A DNA stretch of 64,000 nucleotides. Origin: Amycolatopsis vastitatis. Its GTDB lineage: Bacteria > Actinomycetota > Actinomycetes > Mycobacteriales > Pseudonocardiaceae. Location: contig NZ_NMUL01000030.1 in NCBI RefSeq assembly GCF_002234595.1, positions 1 to 64,000 of the forward strand. Direction: 5' to 3'. Under the pieces are notes generated by a model that was given only the letters and a program-made list of their open reading frames with translations, had not been told where the DNA came from and did no database searches. This document shows, one piece after another, positions 1 to 8,015 of the stretch. Numbering within the stretch: the first letter of the stretch is position 1; each line of letters opens with the position of its first letter. The position numbers were made by a program, and so were the translations under genes.

Positions 1-35
1 CGCTGCCGGTACGGGCCACTTCGGCTTGCCGTGGG

Positions 36-73
36 AAACCGTTCGGTTTACCCTGCTGGAAACCGAACGGTTT
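36..73. promoter_or_regulatory. Tandem TetR-type operator
   Basis: Two imperfect palindromes, AAACCGTTCGGTTT at 36-49 and AAACCGAACGGTTT at 60-73, are reverse complements of each other with centres 24 bp apart. The second extends to an 18-bp palindrome (58-75, GGAAACCG and CGGTTTCC around AA). They lie just upstream of the hydrolase ribosome binding site. Inference: operator for a TetR-family repressor whose gene probably lies left of the window. A related core occurs at 17719-17738. Confidence 0.7.
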
Positions 74-102
74 CCAGCTGTGTCATCCCAGGAGCAGGCG
101 CA

Positions 103-972
103 ATGCCCGAGCAGACGTCGAGTCCGACGATCCACATTCCCGGCACCACCAGCCACACCCTCGCCGCCCGAGGACAGCACGAGGGGACGTTGCGCTACCT
201 CAAGGCGGGCACCGGCGCTCCCGTGGTCCTGCTGCACACCGTGCGCACGCAGGCCGAGCACTTCCGCTACCTCATCCCCTCGATCGGGGACCAGCACACT
301 GTCTACGCGCTCGACCTCCCGGGGATGGGGTACTCCGAGATCGTGCCCGGTGCGTCCTACGAAGAGCCGGCGATGCGTGCGGGCGTCGAACGGCTCTTCG
401 CCGAACTCGACCTCGACGACGTGACGCTGCTGGGCGAGTCCATGGGCGCGGTGCTCGCCCTGACCACCGCGGCCGACCTGCCCGACCGGGTCCGGCGCGT
501 CATCGCGGTCAACGCCTACGACTTCGCCGGCGGCATCGCCCGATCCGGCCTCCTCGCCCGGGTGGTCGTCGCCGGCGTCCTCGCGCCGGGCGTGGGCCCG
601 GTGATCGCCGGGGTGGAACCGAAGGCCGCGATGCGCAGGATGCTGCGGGGCGGGCTCGGCGACAAGGGCGCTCTGCGGGAGGACTACCTGGACGAACTCC
701 TCCAGGTGGGCAAGCGTCCCGGCTACGCCACCGTGGCCCGGGGCGTCTACCAGAACCTGCCCAGCCTCATCGCGGCCCGCTCGCGCTACCCCGAAATCAA
801 GGCGCCGATCCACCTCGTCTACGGCGAGAAGGACTGGTCCCGGCCCTCGGACCGGCAGGCCAACAAGGACCTGCTGCCCGACGCCGCCTTCACCCAGGTG
901 CCGGGAGCGGGCCACTTCATCGCCCTGGAACGGCCCGAGGTACTGGCCGCGTTGCTGAACGCGGGGGAGTGA
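103..972 (+). CDS. Alpha/beta hydrolase
   Basis: Encodes a 289-residue alpha/beta-hydrolase-fold enzyme. The nucleophile elbow GESMG puts the serine near residue 113. The acid lies in the YGEKDWSRPSD segment and the histidine in the final GAGHF segment, which completes the triad. There is no signal peptide, so it is probably cytoplasmic. The ATG at 103 follows GGAG at 91-94 with good spacing; longer in-frame starts would run through the operator at 36-73 and are rejected. A strong terminator follows directly. Its operator suggests substrate- or stress-induced control by a TetR protein. The substrate cannot be read from the sequence; lipase, esterase or haloperoxidase-like activity are all possible. 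Confidence 0.9.
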   Translation: MPEQTSSPTIHIPGTTSHTLAARGQHEGTLRYLKAGTGAPVVLLHTVRTQAEHFRYLIPSIGDQHTVYALDLPGMGYSEIVPGASYEEPAMRAGVERLFAELDLDDVTLLGESMGAVLALTTAADLPDRVRRVIAVNAYDFAGGIARSGLLARVVVAGVLAPGVGPVIAGVEPKAAMRRMLRGGLGDKGALREDYLDELLQVGKRPGYATVARGVYQNLPSLIAARSRYPEIKAPIHLVYGEKDWSRPSDRQANKDLLPDAAFTQVPGAGHFIALERPEVLAALLNAGE

Positions 973-976
973 CCAC

Positions 977-1023
977 TGCCGAGCTGCCCGGCGCCGGGGT
1001 ATCCGGTGCCGGGCAGCTCGGCA
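977..1023 (+). terminator. Rho-independent-type hairpin
   Basis: Arms at 977-997 and 1003-1023 pair over 21 bp with a single G-U wobble and a 5-base loop (GGTAT). It begins five bases after the hydrolase stop. There is no U tract, as is common for high-GC actinomycete terminators. Confidence 0.85.
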
Positions 1024-1057
1024 GCGCAGCTCTCAGTGCCTTCGCGGGTCACATGCC

Positions 1058-1246
1058 GTGCGCTGGTGGGTGCTGGTCATGCTCGATGCGACCGTCGTGA
1101 ACATCGCGCTGCCCGAGGCGCAGCAAGACCTCGGCTTCAGCGACGGCAGCCGCAGTGGGTCATCACGGGTTACGCCCTGGCGTTCGGCAGCCTGCTGCTG
1201 CTCGGCGGCCGACTCGGTGACCTGTTGGACCGACGTAGGTCGACGT
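1058..1246 (+). pseudogene. MFS drug-efflux transporter, N-terminal remnant
   Basis: One frame from 1058 reads VMLDATVVNIALPEAQQDLG, the first transmembrane helix typical of DHA2 (EmrB/QacA-type) transporters. The next helix continues in a second frame as QWVITGYALAFGSLLLLGGR followed by LGDLLDRRR, the conserved loop 2-3 motif. A frameshift near 1155 separates them, and recognisable sequence stops near 1245 where about 450 residues should follow. The gene is therefore frameshifted and truncated. It lies just after the terminator of the hydrolase gene and is probably a relic of a former hydrolase-exporter operon. Confidence 0.75.
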
Positions 1247-1489
1247 CCTGCGCGAACAGACCCGGCTGCTCACGAAGCGGTAGTCAGCGCCCGGACGTGC
1301 CGGCGGCGAGGACTCCCGCGATCGTCGTGTGAATCTGTCCCCAGCGACGCCGTGGCGCGATCCGTCGTCGCTGCACCCGGGCGCCGCTCCTGCATGTGCA
1401 TTGCAGGCGGCCTGCAGGCTGGACCGCTTAGAAAGGCGGACACCGATTCCGGTCGGAAAGGCGGCCGAATCCTCACCGATGGAGACACC

Positions 1490-1873
1490 ATGTCGAACAA
1501 CGACGATCTCGTGGCGCGTCTGGTGCACGATGCGGTGCGCGGCAACCCATCCAGTTGGCAGGAAATTGTGCGGCGCTACACCCCGCTGGTGCGGTCGGCA
1601 TGCCGCCGTTACGGCATGGCCGCCGCGGATACCGACGACGTGGCCGGCGTGGTCTGGCTGCGGCTGGTGACCCACCTGGCCGACCTGCGCACGCCCGCCG
1701 CACTGCCCGGTTGGCTGTCCGTCATCACCCAACGGGAATGCCACGCCCTGCTGCGCCACCGCACTCGGCAGACCTGCCACGCCGAATGGGACGTCGCCGG
1801 TCGAACCCGCGGAATGATCAGGTCCGGCGAAAGCTTGTCGACGGCACGGAAGTCGTTCGCTTCGGGGCGATGA
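1490..1873 (+). pseudogene. Truncated RNA polymerase sigma-70 family gene
   Basis: Starts at ATG 1490 after GGAGAC. The first ~100 residues match sigma region 2 of ECF-like factors: a basic helix with RRYTPLVRSACRR, then the DTDDVAGVVWLRL core-binding segment and a tryptophan-containing region 2.4. After about 1800 the homology ends abruptly, and the DNA runs into an oppositely oriented dehydrogenase remnant. Region 4 (the -35 binding helix-turn-helix) is absent, so a functional sigma factor is unlikely. The breakpoint looks like a deletion or recombination junction. The 127-residue frame may still be translated. Confidence 0.7.
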
Positions 1874-1889
1874 AGCGCGCCGTACCGCA

Positions 1890-2165
1890 CGTCCCGGACG
1901 GGCCTTCGCACGCCGGCCAGCAGTAGTTGCCGCCCTTGGTGATCAGGCCGGTCTCGTCCATGATCGAATTGCCGAACTCCTGCTCCCACAACCGGCCCTG
2001 CTCCTCGACAGCGAGGACCTCGCTGATGGGTTGGCATGACGTGAGGTGCGGCATCGGCGTTTGCTTGAACCGGATGACTTCGCCTTGGTAGGTCGACGCG
2101 GACTTCAGGCCGGACAGATCGCCTTGTCGAGTGCAGACGAACGCACTTCTGCCGCGGCGCGACGT
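1890..2165 (-). pseudogene. Sugar (sorbosone-type) dehydrogenase remnant
   Basis: On the minus strand a frame carries RLWEQEFGNSIMDETGLI followed by GGNYCWPACEGPSG. This resembles the signature of PQQ-dependent glucose/sorbosone dehydrogenases (LW..EFG....DELN.I.PG.NYGWP..EG). Only about 90 residues remain, with no plausible N-terminal signal peptide and no C-terminal blades, and the fragment abuts the truncated sigma gene. The assignment rests on motif resemblance alone. The rest of 1874-2346 holds nothing else I recognise. Confidence 0.5.
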
Positions 2166-2346
2166 GGAGTCGATCACCGGCGGCTGGACGACGCCCGGCC
2201 GGAGCACCGCGCATCGGTACCGAATGCATCCGGTCGACGGATCGCCGGGCCGGGAGGCTGCTGCCGGTTCACGGTCCCGTTCATCTCCCCGGTTGCCGAT
2301 CTTGGTATCGTCCCGCGTTCGTTGAGGTCAGGAGCGGGGGGTCACC

Positions 2347-3909
2347 GTGAACAAGGCCGATCGGCGACGCCGCAGACGCAGGCCGAACCTCCGCCGGCGA
2401 CCCGTGTCCGCTGCACAACCCTCCGAGACGCCGAGTCCGCCTCCCCCGAGGAGACGCGCGCCTGTCCTGAAGGCGGGTTTCGCGCTTGCCGCGGCGGTGC
2501 TGGGCATGGGGATCGTGCTCCACGTGCTCGGGTGGACCGCGCTGAGCAGTGAGGCGGGTGGCAACTGCGGCCGGTTCAAGGGACCCTGCCCGCAGGGGCT
2601 GACCGGGGTGCTGTTGCTCGCCTTCGGGTGCACCTTCGCGGGGCTGGGCGGACTGGCATTCGTGCACAGCGCCCTCGAGAAGCGGGGGGCTCTGCCACGG
2701 CGCCGCCGCTGGAGCGCGATCATCGCCGTCGTCGGGGTGCTGGCCGGCGTCTGGCCGGGTGCGCTGGTCTACGACGGACTGCGCGGACAGTTCCTGGAGG
2801 TGCGGTGGTCCGCCCCGCTCGACCGGCCTGCCGACGTGATGGGTGCGGGCAGCTGGGTCGACGGCGACCTCGTGGTGCGGGCCCGTACCGACCGGCTGAT
2901 CGGCTACACCACCACGGGGACCGCCTGGACGACGGAGGTCCCGGGCCGCCAGGCGCTGTGCACGATGAGCCGGGACGTCGAGGACGGCGTCGGCCTGGTC
3001 GCGTGGGCGGCCGACGGCCGGCCGTGCGCGACCGTCGTGGCGATGGACCTGCGCACGGGCAAGTCCCTGTGGCAGCTGGCCCGGACGGCGAGCGACCGCC
3101 CGTACGGCCCCGCAATGGCCGGCGACGAGCTGGCGGTCGCCTCGGGGCTCGCGGTCTTCACCGAACCCACCGGGCTGAGGGGCGTGGGGCTGCGAGAGCA
3201 CGACGAACGATGGCGCCTCGACGTTGAACCGGGGTGCACACCTGCCGGGGTGGCGGCGAGTGCCGACCAGGTGGCCATGCTGGTTTCCTGCGAGAACGCG
3301 GGCCTGCACGTGGTCGTTGTGGACCCGGCGAGCGGGCGGGAACGCTGGCGGGCGGAGGTGCCGGTCGAACCGCCGATGGCCTCGGTGGCGCTGCTGGCGG
3401 CGCGCCCGGTCGTGGTGCGCGCGGTCGAGGAGGGCAGCCGGACCGAGGACGTCGTCATCTCCTTCAGCGACGAGGGACAGGTGCAGGCCCGCATCCCCCG
3501 CTCCGGTCCGGACTACGACATGCCGCCGGTCGAGCAGACCTACTGGCGGGCGCGACCGGTCCGCCCGCTGGTCGTCCGGGACGGCCTGTTGATCGCCCCC
3601 GTCAGCGCCCCTGGTGAGGACCGGCGCACTGCCGTGGCCGCGTTCTCGCTGAAGACCGGGACACAGGTGTGGCGCACCGCCATCGACGGTGACGTGGTCA
3701 CGGTCGAGTCGACGACCGGCGGACTGGTGGTGGCGACCGACAGGCTCTACCTCAACGAGCTGTCACCGACCGACGGCGCCGTAACGGCGACGCTCCCGGT
3801 CCGCGGTGAGTGGTGGGTCCACGACGTCGATTTGCGCAAGGTGAGCGACAGGTACGCCGTCATCGCGTCCGACGGCACCAAGGAACCACCCGTCGTAATG
3901 GTCGGCTAG
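2347..3909 (+). CDS. Membrane-anchored PQQ-like beta-propeller protein
   Basis: A 520-residue protein from GTG 2347, behind a purine-rich AGGAGCGGGGG. The N-terminus is a very basic Arg/Pro-rich cytoplasmic tail (residues 1-38). Transmembrane helices follow at about 41-63, 82-105 and 122-142. The remaining ~370 residues show the repeated pattern of PQQ-like (PF13360-type) propeller blades, with VVAMDLRTGKSLWQL, VVVDPASGRERWRAE and AAFSLKTGTQVWRTA. Such domains act as extracellular binding platforms and usually lack enzymatic activity without PQQ ligands. No operon partner is adjacent, and the function is unknown. Confidence 0.8.
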   Translation: MNKADRRRRRRRPNLRRRPVSAAQPSETPSPPPPRRRAPVLKAGFALAAAVLGMGIVLHVLGWTALSSEAGGNCGRFKGPCPQGLTGVLLLAFGCTFAGLGGLAFVHSALEKRGALPRRRRWSAIIAVVGVLAGVWPGALVYDGLRGQFLEVRWSAPLDRPADVMGAGSWVDGDLVVRARTDRLIGYTTTGTAWTTEVPGRQALCTMSRDVEDGVGLVAWAADGRPCATVVAMDLRTGKSLWQLARTASDRPYGPAMAGDELAVASGLAVFTEPTGLRGVGLREHDERWRLDVEPGCTPAGVAASADQVAMLVSCENAGLHVVVVDPASGRERWRAEVPVEPPMASVALLAARPVVVRAVEEGSRTEDVVISFSDEGQVQARIPRSGPDYDMPPVEQTYWRARPVRPLVVRDGLLIAPVSAPGEDRRTAVAAFSLKTGTQVWRTAIDGDVVTVESTTGGLVVATDRLYLNELSPTDGAVTATLPVRGEWWVHDVDLRKVSDRYAVIASDGTKEPPVVMVG

Positions 3910-4611
3910 TGCCTCGGCAAGGAAGGTTGGTTGTACTCGTGTCGCGTGGAGTTCCGGGCTGGTGACCGCGAGGCTTGCCGGTGTCGGAGCCCGAAGAAGC
4001 GCAGCGACGTCGCCGACTGTGTCGAGCACTCTCGCCGGTGACGGTTCGGGTGCCGCCAACGTGGGGGGACGGGGGAGGTAGCTGGCCGGACCACAGGTGA
4101 TCCGCCGTCGCCCGGTTGCTGGAGTCCGCCCCACGCGATGAGCCGGAACCGCTCTCGGTGAGCCGCGGCCTGAAAAGGTGCGGTTCCCGGGCCCGTCCTG
4201 GTCGGTTCGAAGGTCCGGCTGATCGCCACCCCGGCCGGCGTCACGGAGATCGAGGGCGGGTGCAGGTCACCGCCGCGGTGGTCGAGCGAGAAGGCTGCCC
4301 AGCAGTCACGCCGAATGCGAGTCGGCTTACAGCTGTTCCATCAACGAGTGCAGGTCCGATATACGCGTCCTACGCGCCCTAGCCGGGGAAGGCCGTTGGT
4401 GAGGTAGGACGCGTGTGATCGCTCACCGACCACATGGTCGAGGCCCCCTCAAGAGGCCAGGTCAGCGATGCGTTGCGCCCGATGACAGCCGATCATCACG
4501 GCGTCAGCTGAGGTTGGATGAGTGATCCCGGCAAGACGTGCCGTTGGCAGACGTCGGAGCGGGGCCGGTGATCGGTTGAACACCGGCCGCACCCTTCTGG
4601 AGCTTGGCACG
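3910..4611. other. Gene-free stretch with one inverted repeat
   Basis: No convincing gene is visible across about 700 bases; open frames here lack protein-family features and have poor codon bias. The one clear structure is an 11-bp perfect inverted repeat, ACGCGTCCTAC at 4363-4373 and GTAGGACGCGT at 4404-4414, with 30 bases between the arms. It could be a weak terminator, an operator, or the scar of a lost mobile element. Confidence 0.5.
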
Positions 4612-5946
4612 CTATGACGGTGATGGGTCTGTCGGTGTGGCGGCCTCGACGAGACTGCTTCGCGTCTGACCAGCCAGTTCATCGAATAGCTGTTGCATCT
4701 CCTTATCGATGGCCGTGGGAGCGTTTTCCTCGAGCGCCTGCTTGGCCGACGTCAACAGAGCGCTTCGGATCTGTGGTTCCCGCATGCCGTCGAAGCGGGC
4801 TTCCGCCTCGTCCTGATTTGAAAACTCCGGAGCCATGTCTCCGGCCAAGCCGTGGCCGTCCCGCTCTTCGAGGATCGCCGCCCAGGCCAAGTCGAGGTGA
4901 CGATGGGCGCGTCCTTGCAAGCTTTCCAGTAGGAGCGCGAGCTGCTTGTGAACGGTCGTGAAGCCGACGAGTGCTTCGCGTGCTCGTGTGATCAGTGCGT
5001 CGCGACGCACTTCGGTCTTGGTCATCAACCCGTGCACTCTCTTCTCGTTGTCCGCGGCGGGGTTGTGGTGGGCGATTTCCGCGACTATCGCCGTAATTGA
5101 GAACATGAGGAGAATGAGAACGAAGTAGACGGGGTTGATGGATACGCTGCCGGCCGTTTCGGCCTGGACGGCCCTGATGAGTGCCCATGCACCTACCGTG
5201 GAGAGAACAAGGAGAGTGAACGAAATTGCAATTCCCCATATTGGCCATGGCGTAGCTTTTTGGTCCCGGGTCTCAGTGACTTGACGCCAGGATAACAATC
5301 CCTTCCGGCGCCATCGTATCCGAAATTTCGACCGCTCCTCGATTGCTCTTTTTCGTGCAACCATGACGGCGAGTTGGTGGCCACTGATGAGCAAAGCCGC
5401 GGTGATAGTAAACCCTGGCAAGAACGAGATGGCCCACGGTACGGTCCATGCTTCATTGGAGACATCGGCCAGTTGCCGCCAAGTCGTGGAAAAGAACATC
5501 GTATCGTACAACCCATTGGCAACAAGAGTGATCCACAGCAAGTAAGGCAGCCAACGTGGCCGGAGAAGCCGCGTTTCGGCGCCGTCGCTGTCATGTGATT
5601 CCCGTAGCGCATCCAGCTCCCGTCGGCTCGTCGCGCATTCCCCGCCGGCCGCGAAGAACTTCAGGTCGGCTACGGCCTGCTCGGCTTGCCTTCGGGCGCA
5701 CTCCAAGTTCTCGAGTTCGCCGGAGATCGCCGGTCGGGCCTCGTCGATCTCTGCGGTCGCGTCCACCACCGCGCGGGTCAGTCGCGCTCCTTCGAGATTG
5801 CTGAGCTCTTGGCGGTCGTAAGGTGCCCGGTCGGCAGTTCGCTCGATCGGTGGTGCGCCGCACGGCACCGATGGCGGGCATCCCTTGGCCGGAAAAAATG
5901 GCAGAGAGGCCGGCGCGATCACCCGACTCGAGCCGTTTTCCGTCAT
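4612..5946 (-). CDS. Four-helix membrane protein with coiled-coil ends
   Basis: Last gene of the 13.7-4.6 kb island. The start at 5946 is set by GAGGAAGG just upstream and lies 16 bases after the preceding stop, so the two are co-transcribed. The 444-residue product has a soluble Glu/Arg-rich N-terminal segment (about 45-125, probably coiled coil), transmembrane helices at about 132-152, 170-195, 234-257 and 272-293, and a ~150-residue cytoplasmic C-terminal helical region. Base composition is clearly less GC-rich than the surrounding genome. No known family is recognised. In context it could be the membrane effector or a sensor of the island; that is inference. Confidence 0.75.
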   Translation of the reverse strand: MTENGSSRVIAPASLPFFPAKGCPPSVPCGAPPIERTADRAPYDRQELSNLEGARLTRAVVDATAEIDEARPAISGELENLECARRQAEQAVADLKFFAAGGECATSRRELDALRESHDSDGAETRLLRPRWLPYLLWITLVANGLYDTMFFSTTWRQLADVSNEAWTVPWAISFLPGFTITAALLISGHQLAVMVARKRAIEERSKFRIRWRRKGLLSWRQVTETRDQKATPWPIWGIAISFTLLVLSTVGAWALIRAVQAETAGSVSINPVYFVLILLMFSITAIVAEIAHHNPAADNEKRVHGLMTKTEVRRDALITRAREALVGFTTVHKQLALLLESLQGRAHRHLDLAWAAILEERDGHGLAGDMAPEFSNQDEAEARFDGMREPQIRSALLTSAKQALEENAPTAIDKEMQQLFDELAGQTRSSLVEAATPTDPSPS

Positions 5947-5962
5947 GCTTTGCCTTCCTCGG

Positions 5963-7183
5963 TCACTTCGTGGCGACGATGTCGACGCGTCGGTTGCATT
6001 GCCGTTCGGTGTCGTTCTGTGGCTTCGGGTGGCAGTTCGGTGCGGTTCCGGCACTGCCGTGTGCGGCTGTACCGGTGACTCCGTGTGCATTGAGCCAGTT
6101 CTTGACGGCGTTCGCCCGCCGGGTGGCAAGATCGAGGTTCAGCTGCTCATCGGCCTGCGCCTCGGTGTAACCATTGACGTCCACATGAGTGTCCTTGCGA
6201 CCGGCGATCTGCTGGGCGATGCCGACCAGGCTGGCTTCAGCATCCCGTTTGATTCGGTCCGAGTTGGGCGAGAATAACGCGTCGGCGCTCAAAGTGAACG
6301 CCACGCCGCCATTCGCAGTTTTGTATCCCTCGTCGTCCGGCGGATACTTGACCACCGGGTCGGCAGACTTTTGTTCCGTGCCGCGTCGCCGATCCGTCCC
6401 GGATTTGATGGGTGCAGTCGACACGGAGCACGCTTCTTTTGTTTTGAGGACTTCGCAGAGCTTCGACCACAGGTCCTGTAGCCAACTGAGCTGAACATAT
6501 GTTGGCTGGGAAAGATCGCTTGCCGATCGACCGATGCCGATCATTTCCAACGTGATTCCGTTGAGGTTCGGCCGGAGCCGCAGTGACGGCCGGCAGTTCT
6601 CGACGACCCGTTCGATGCTTGCCTGGTCGCCGATGGTGACGTGGGTCAGGTCGGCGCAGCCCGTTGTCGGGACACCGTCCGTTGCGATGACTATCGTCTT
6701 CGGCCCGGTGGACTTGGCGAGTTTTTCACGGGCCATGTCCACAGCGGCGAGGATGTCCGATCCGGAGCTTTTCGGTTCTTGTGCCAGCGCCGCTTTCAGG
6801 GCGTTTGCCAGACAAGTTCTCGCGGTTTGGGCGTCCTCGGTCTGGTGCCCCTCATTGTTCCGAGTGGATTTGGTGACGTAGTTCTCGGTGGGGAAGTCGA
6901 CCGTGGACGGAGAGCCGTCGAAAGTACCCACCGTGACGAAATCGTTCCGCGCGACCGCGGCCGCGATCGCGTCTTTCAGGGCATCCGCGTAGTCGGGCGC
7001 GGTGCCCCCTTTGCCGTCTGCCCGGACCGAGTTCGAGGCGTCGATCAACACGACCGTCTGGCCGTCCGATGGGGTCGCCGTCACGGTGTTGTCCCCACAG
7101 GCAGCCTGTTTGGCGCTTACACACGCCGACAAGGTCGACGCCGCGACGGCAGCCGCGATCACCAACGCGATGATGCGCATCAT
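5963..7183 (-). CDS. Lipoprotein with VWA and OmpA-like domains
   Basis: A 406-residue surface lipoprotein. The N-terminus MMRIIALVIA ends in the lipobox LSAC (Cys21). A von Willebrand A fold follows: the metal-binding MIDAS motif DASNS lies at 48-52 and IATDG marks a later strand. The C-terminal ~120 residues match the OmpA peptidoglycan-binding domain, with NGYTEAQADEQLN and LATRRANAVKNWL. The expected location is the outer face of the membrane, tied to the cell wall. The ATG at 7183 forms an ATGA overlap with the upstream stop and has GGGAG before it. VWA domains mediate protein contacts, so it may be the extracytoplasmic partner of the adjacent membrane protein. Confidence 0.85.
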   Translation of the reverse strand: MMRIIALVIAAAVAASTLSACVSAKQAACGDNTVTATPSDGQTVVLIDASNSVRADGKGGTAPDYADALKDAIAAAVARNDFVTVGTFDGSPSTVDFPTENYVTKSTRNNEGHQTEDAQTARTCLANALKAALAQEPKSSGSDILAAVDMAREKLAKSTGPKTIVIATDGVPTTGCADLTHVTIGDQASIERVVENCRPSLRLRPNLNGITLEMIGIGRSASDLSQPTYVQLSWLQDLWSKLCEVLKTKEACSVSTAPIKSGTDRRRGTEQKSADPVVKYPPDDEGYKTANGGVAFTLSADALFSPNSDRIKRDAEASLVGIAQQIAGRKDTHVDVNGYTEAQADEQLNLDLATRRANAVKNWLNAHGVTGTAAHGSAGTAPNCHPKPQNDTERQCNRRVDIVATK

Positions 7184-8013
7184 GATTGGCTCCCGTTCAC
7201 GTCGCCGTTGTTCGCCAGTGCGGTGAGTCCGGATTCCTTTTGGAAAGAGCGTAGTGCGTTGTCGTACGAAATCGCGAACTCGTACAGGCCGAGGTGAGCG
7301 TGTGCATCCCGAGCCGTTCGCAGGAGTCCGATGAGGTCCAGGCTGCGTTCCGTCCGCTCCTGGGACAAATCTCGTTGCACCTCGGCAAAGGGCGCGTCTA
7401 CCAATCGTGATGCTTGGACGACGGCGGGCGTCGCCTCGAACTGTTCGATCAATTGGCACCATTCCGTGAGCAGTGTGCGGATCTGCTCGATCCTCCGCAG
7501 TTCCAAGCGTTCCCGCAGTTCCATTTCGACGTAGCGTTCCCACAGCGGCAGTTGCTTGTCCCGCACACGCTGATCCGCGTGGACGTACACGGTCGCCGTG
7601 CAGGACACCTGACCGTCCTCGTAACACCAAGTCCGCAAGTTCTTGTTGATCGCCGCCTCGGCCTCTTCCGGTCGGCTGGGGCTGATCGTGCGGCCGATCG
7701 GCCAGATGGCGTTGAACAAGCTCCTGGTCGCACTGTCCGTATAGGTGTTCACCCGGTCGGCGAGCGTGTCCTGGCTCAGCCCCCGCGCGGTCCACACGAA
7801 TTCGTGGTCCACCATGAAGCTGAATACATCGCCGAGAGCGGGCACTTCCAGAGGCTTTTCGGACGTCCTGCGTTCGGAGAGTTCACGATCCGGAGTGGTG
7901 CTGACCGCAGTGTTCGGGCCGACCGCATCTGATTTCGACGGTCGTTTCCAGCTGAACCAGTTGCGTATGTGCCGCAAGAAGCCGGGACGTTCTTCGGACT
8001 CGTTCGTGCCCAT
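7180..8013 (-). CDS. Unknown soluble protein of the signalling island
   Basis: About 277 residues with no signal peptide or membrane segment. The N-terminal 60 residues are charged and low-complexity. The body (about 65-270) starts with LGDVFSFMVDHEFVW and is mostly helical, with an Arg/Glu-rich stretch (VEMELRERLELRRIEQIR) likely to form a coiled coil. Start choice: ATG 8019 overlaps the upstream stop (ATGA), but AAAGG sits ideally for ATG 8013, two codons later; either is possible. The stop overlaps the VWA-OmpA start, so the genes are translationally coupled. No function can be assigned. Confidence 0.7.
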   Translation of the reverse strand: MGTNESEERPGFLRHIRNWFSWKRPSKSDAVGPNTAVSTTPDRELSERRTSEKPLEVPALGDVFSFMVDHEFVWTARGLSQDTLADRVNTYTDSATRSLFNAIWPIGRTISPSRPEEAEAAINKNLRTWCYEDGQVSCTATVYVHADQRVRDKQLPLWERYVEMELRERLELRRIEQIRTLLTEWCQLIEQFEATPAVVQASRLVDAPFAEVQRDLSQERTERSLDLIGLLRTARDAHAHLGLYEFAISYDNALRSFQKESGLTALANNGDVNGSQS

Positions 8014-8015
8014 CG

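Noticed and set aside
4200..4215. GGTTCGAAGGTCC resembling a tRNA T-loop
   Set aside because: No acceptor stem, D-arm or anticodon arm can be drawn around it.
5947..6129. 61-residue extension of the four-helix membrane protein
   Set aside because: It overlaps the lipoprotein gene, is low-complexity, and the start at 5946 has a clear ribosome site.
7184..7795. N-terminal extension of the VWA-OmpA lipoprotein
   Set aside because: It would cover the upstream gene in another frame, and the lipobox signal peptide begins exactly at the ATGA-coupled start 7183.
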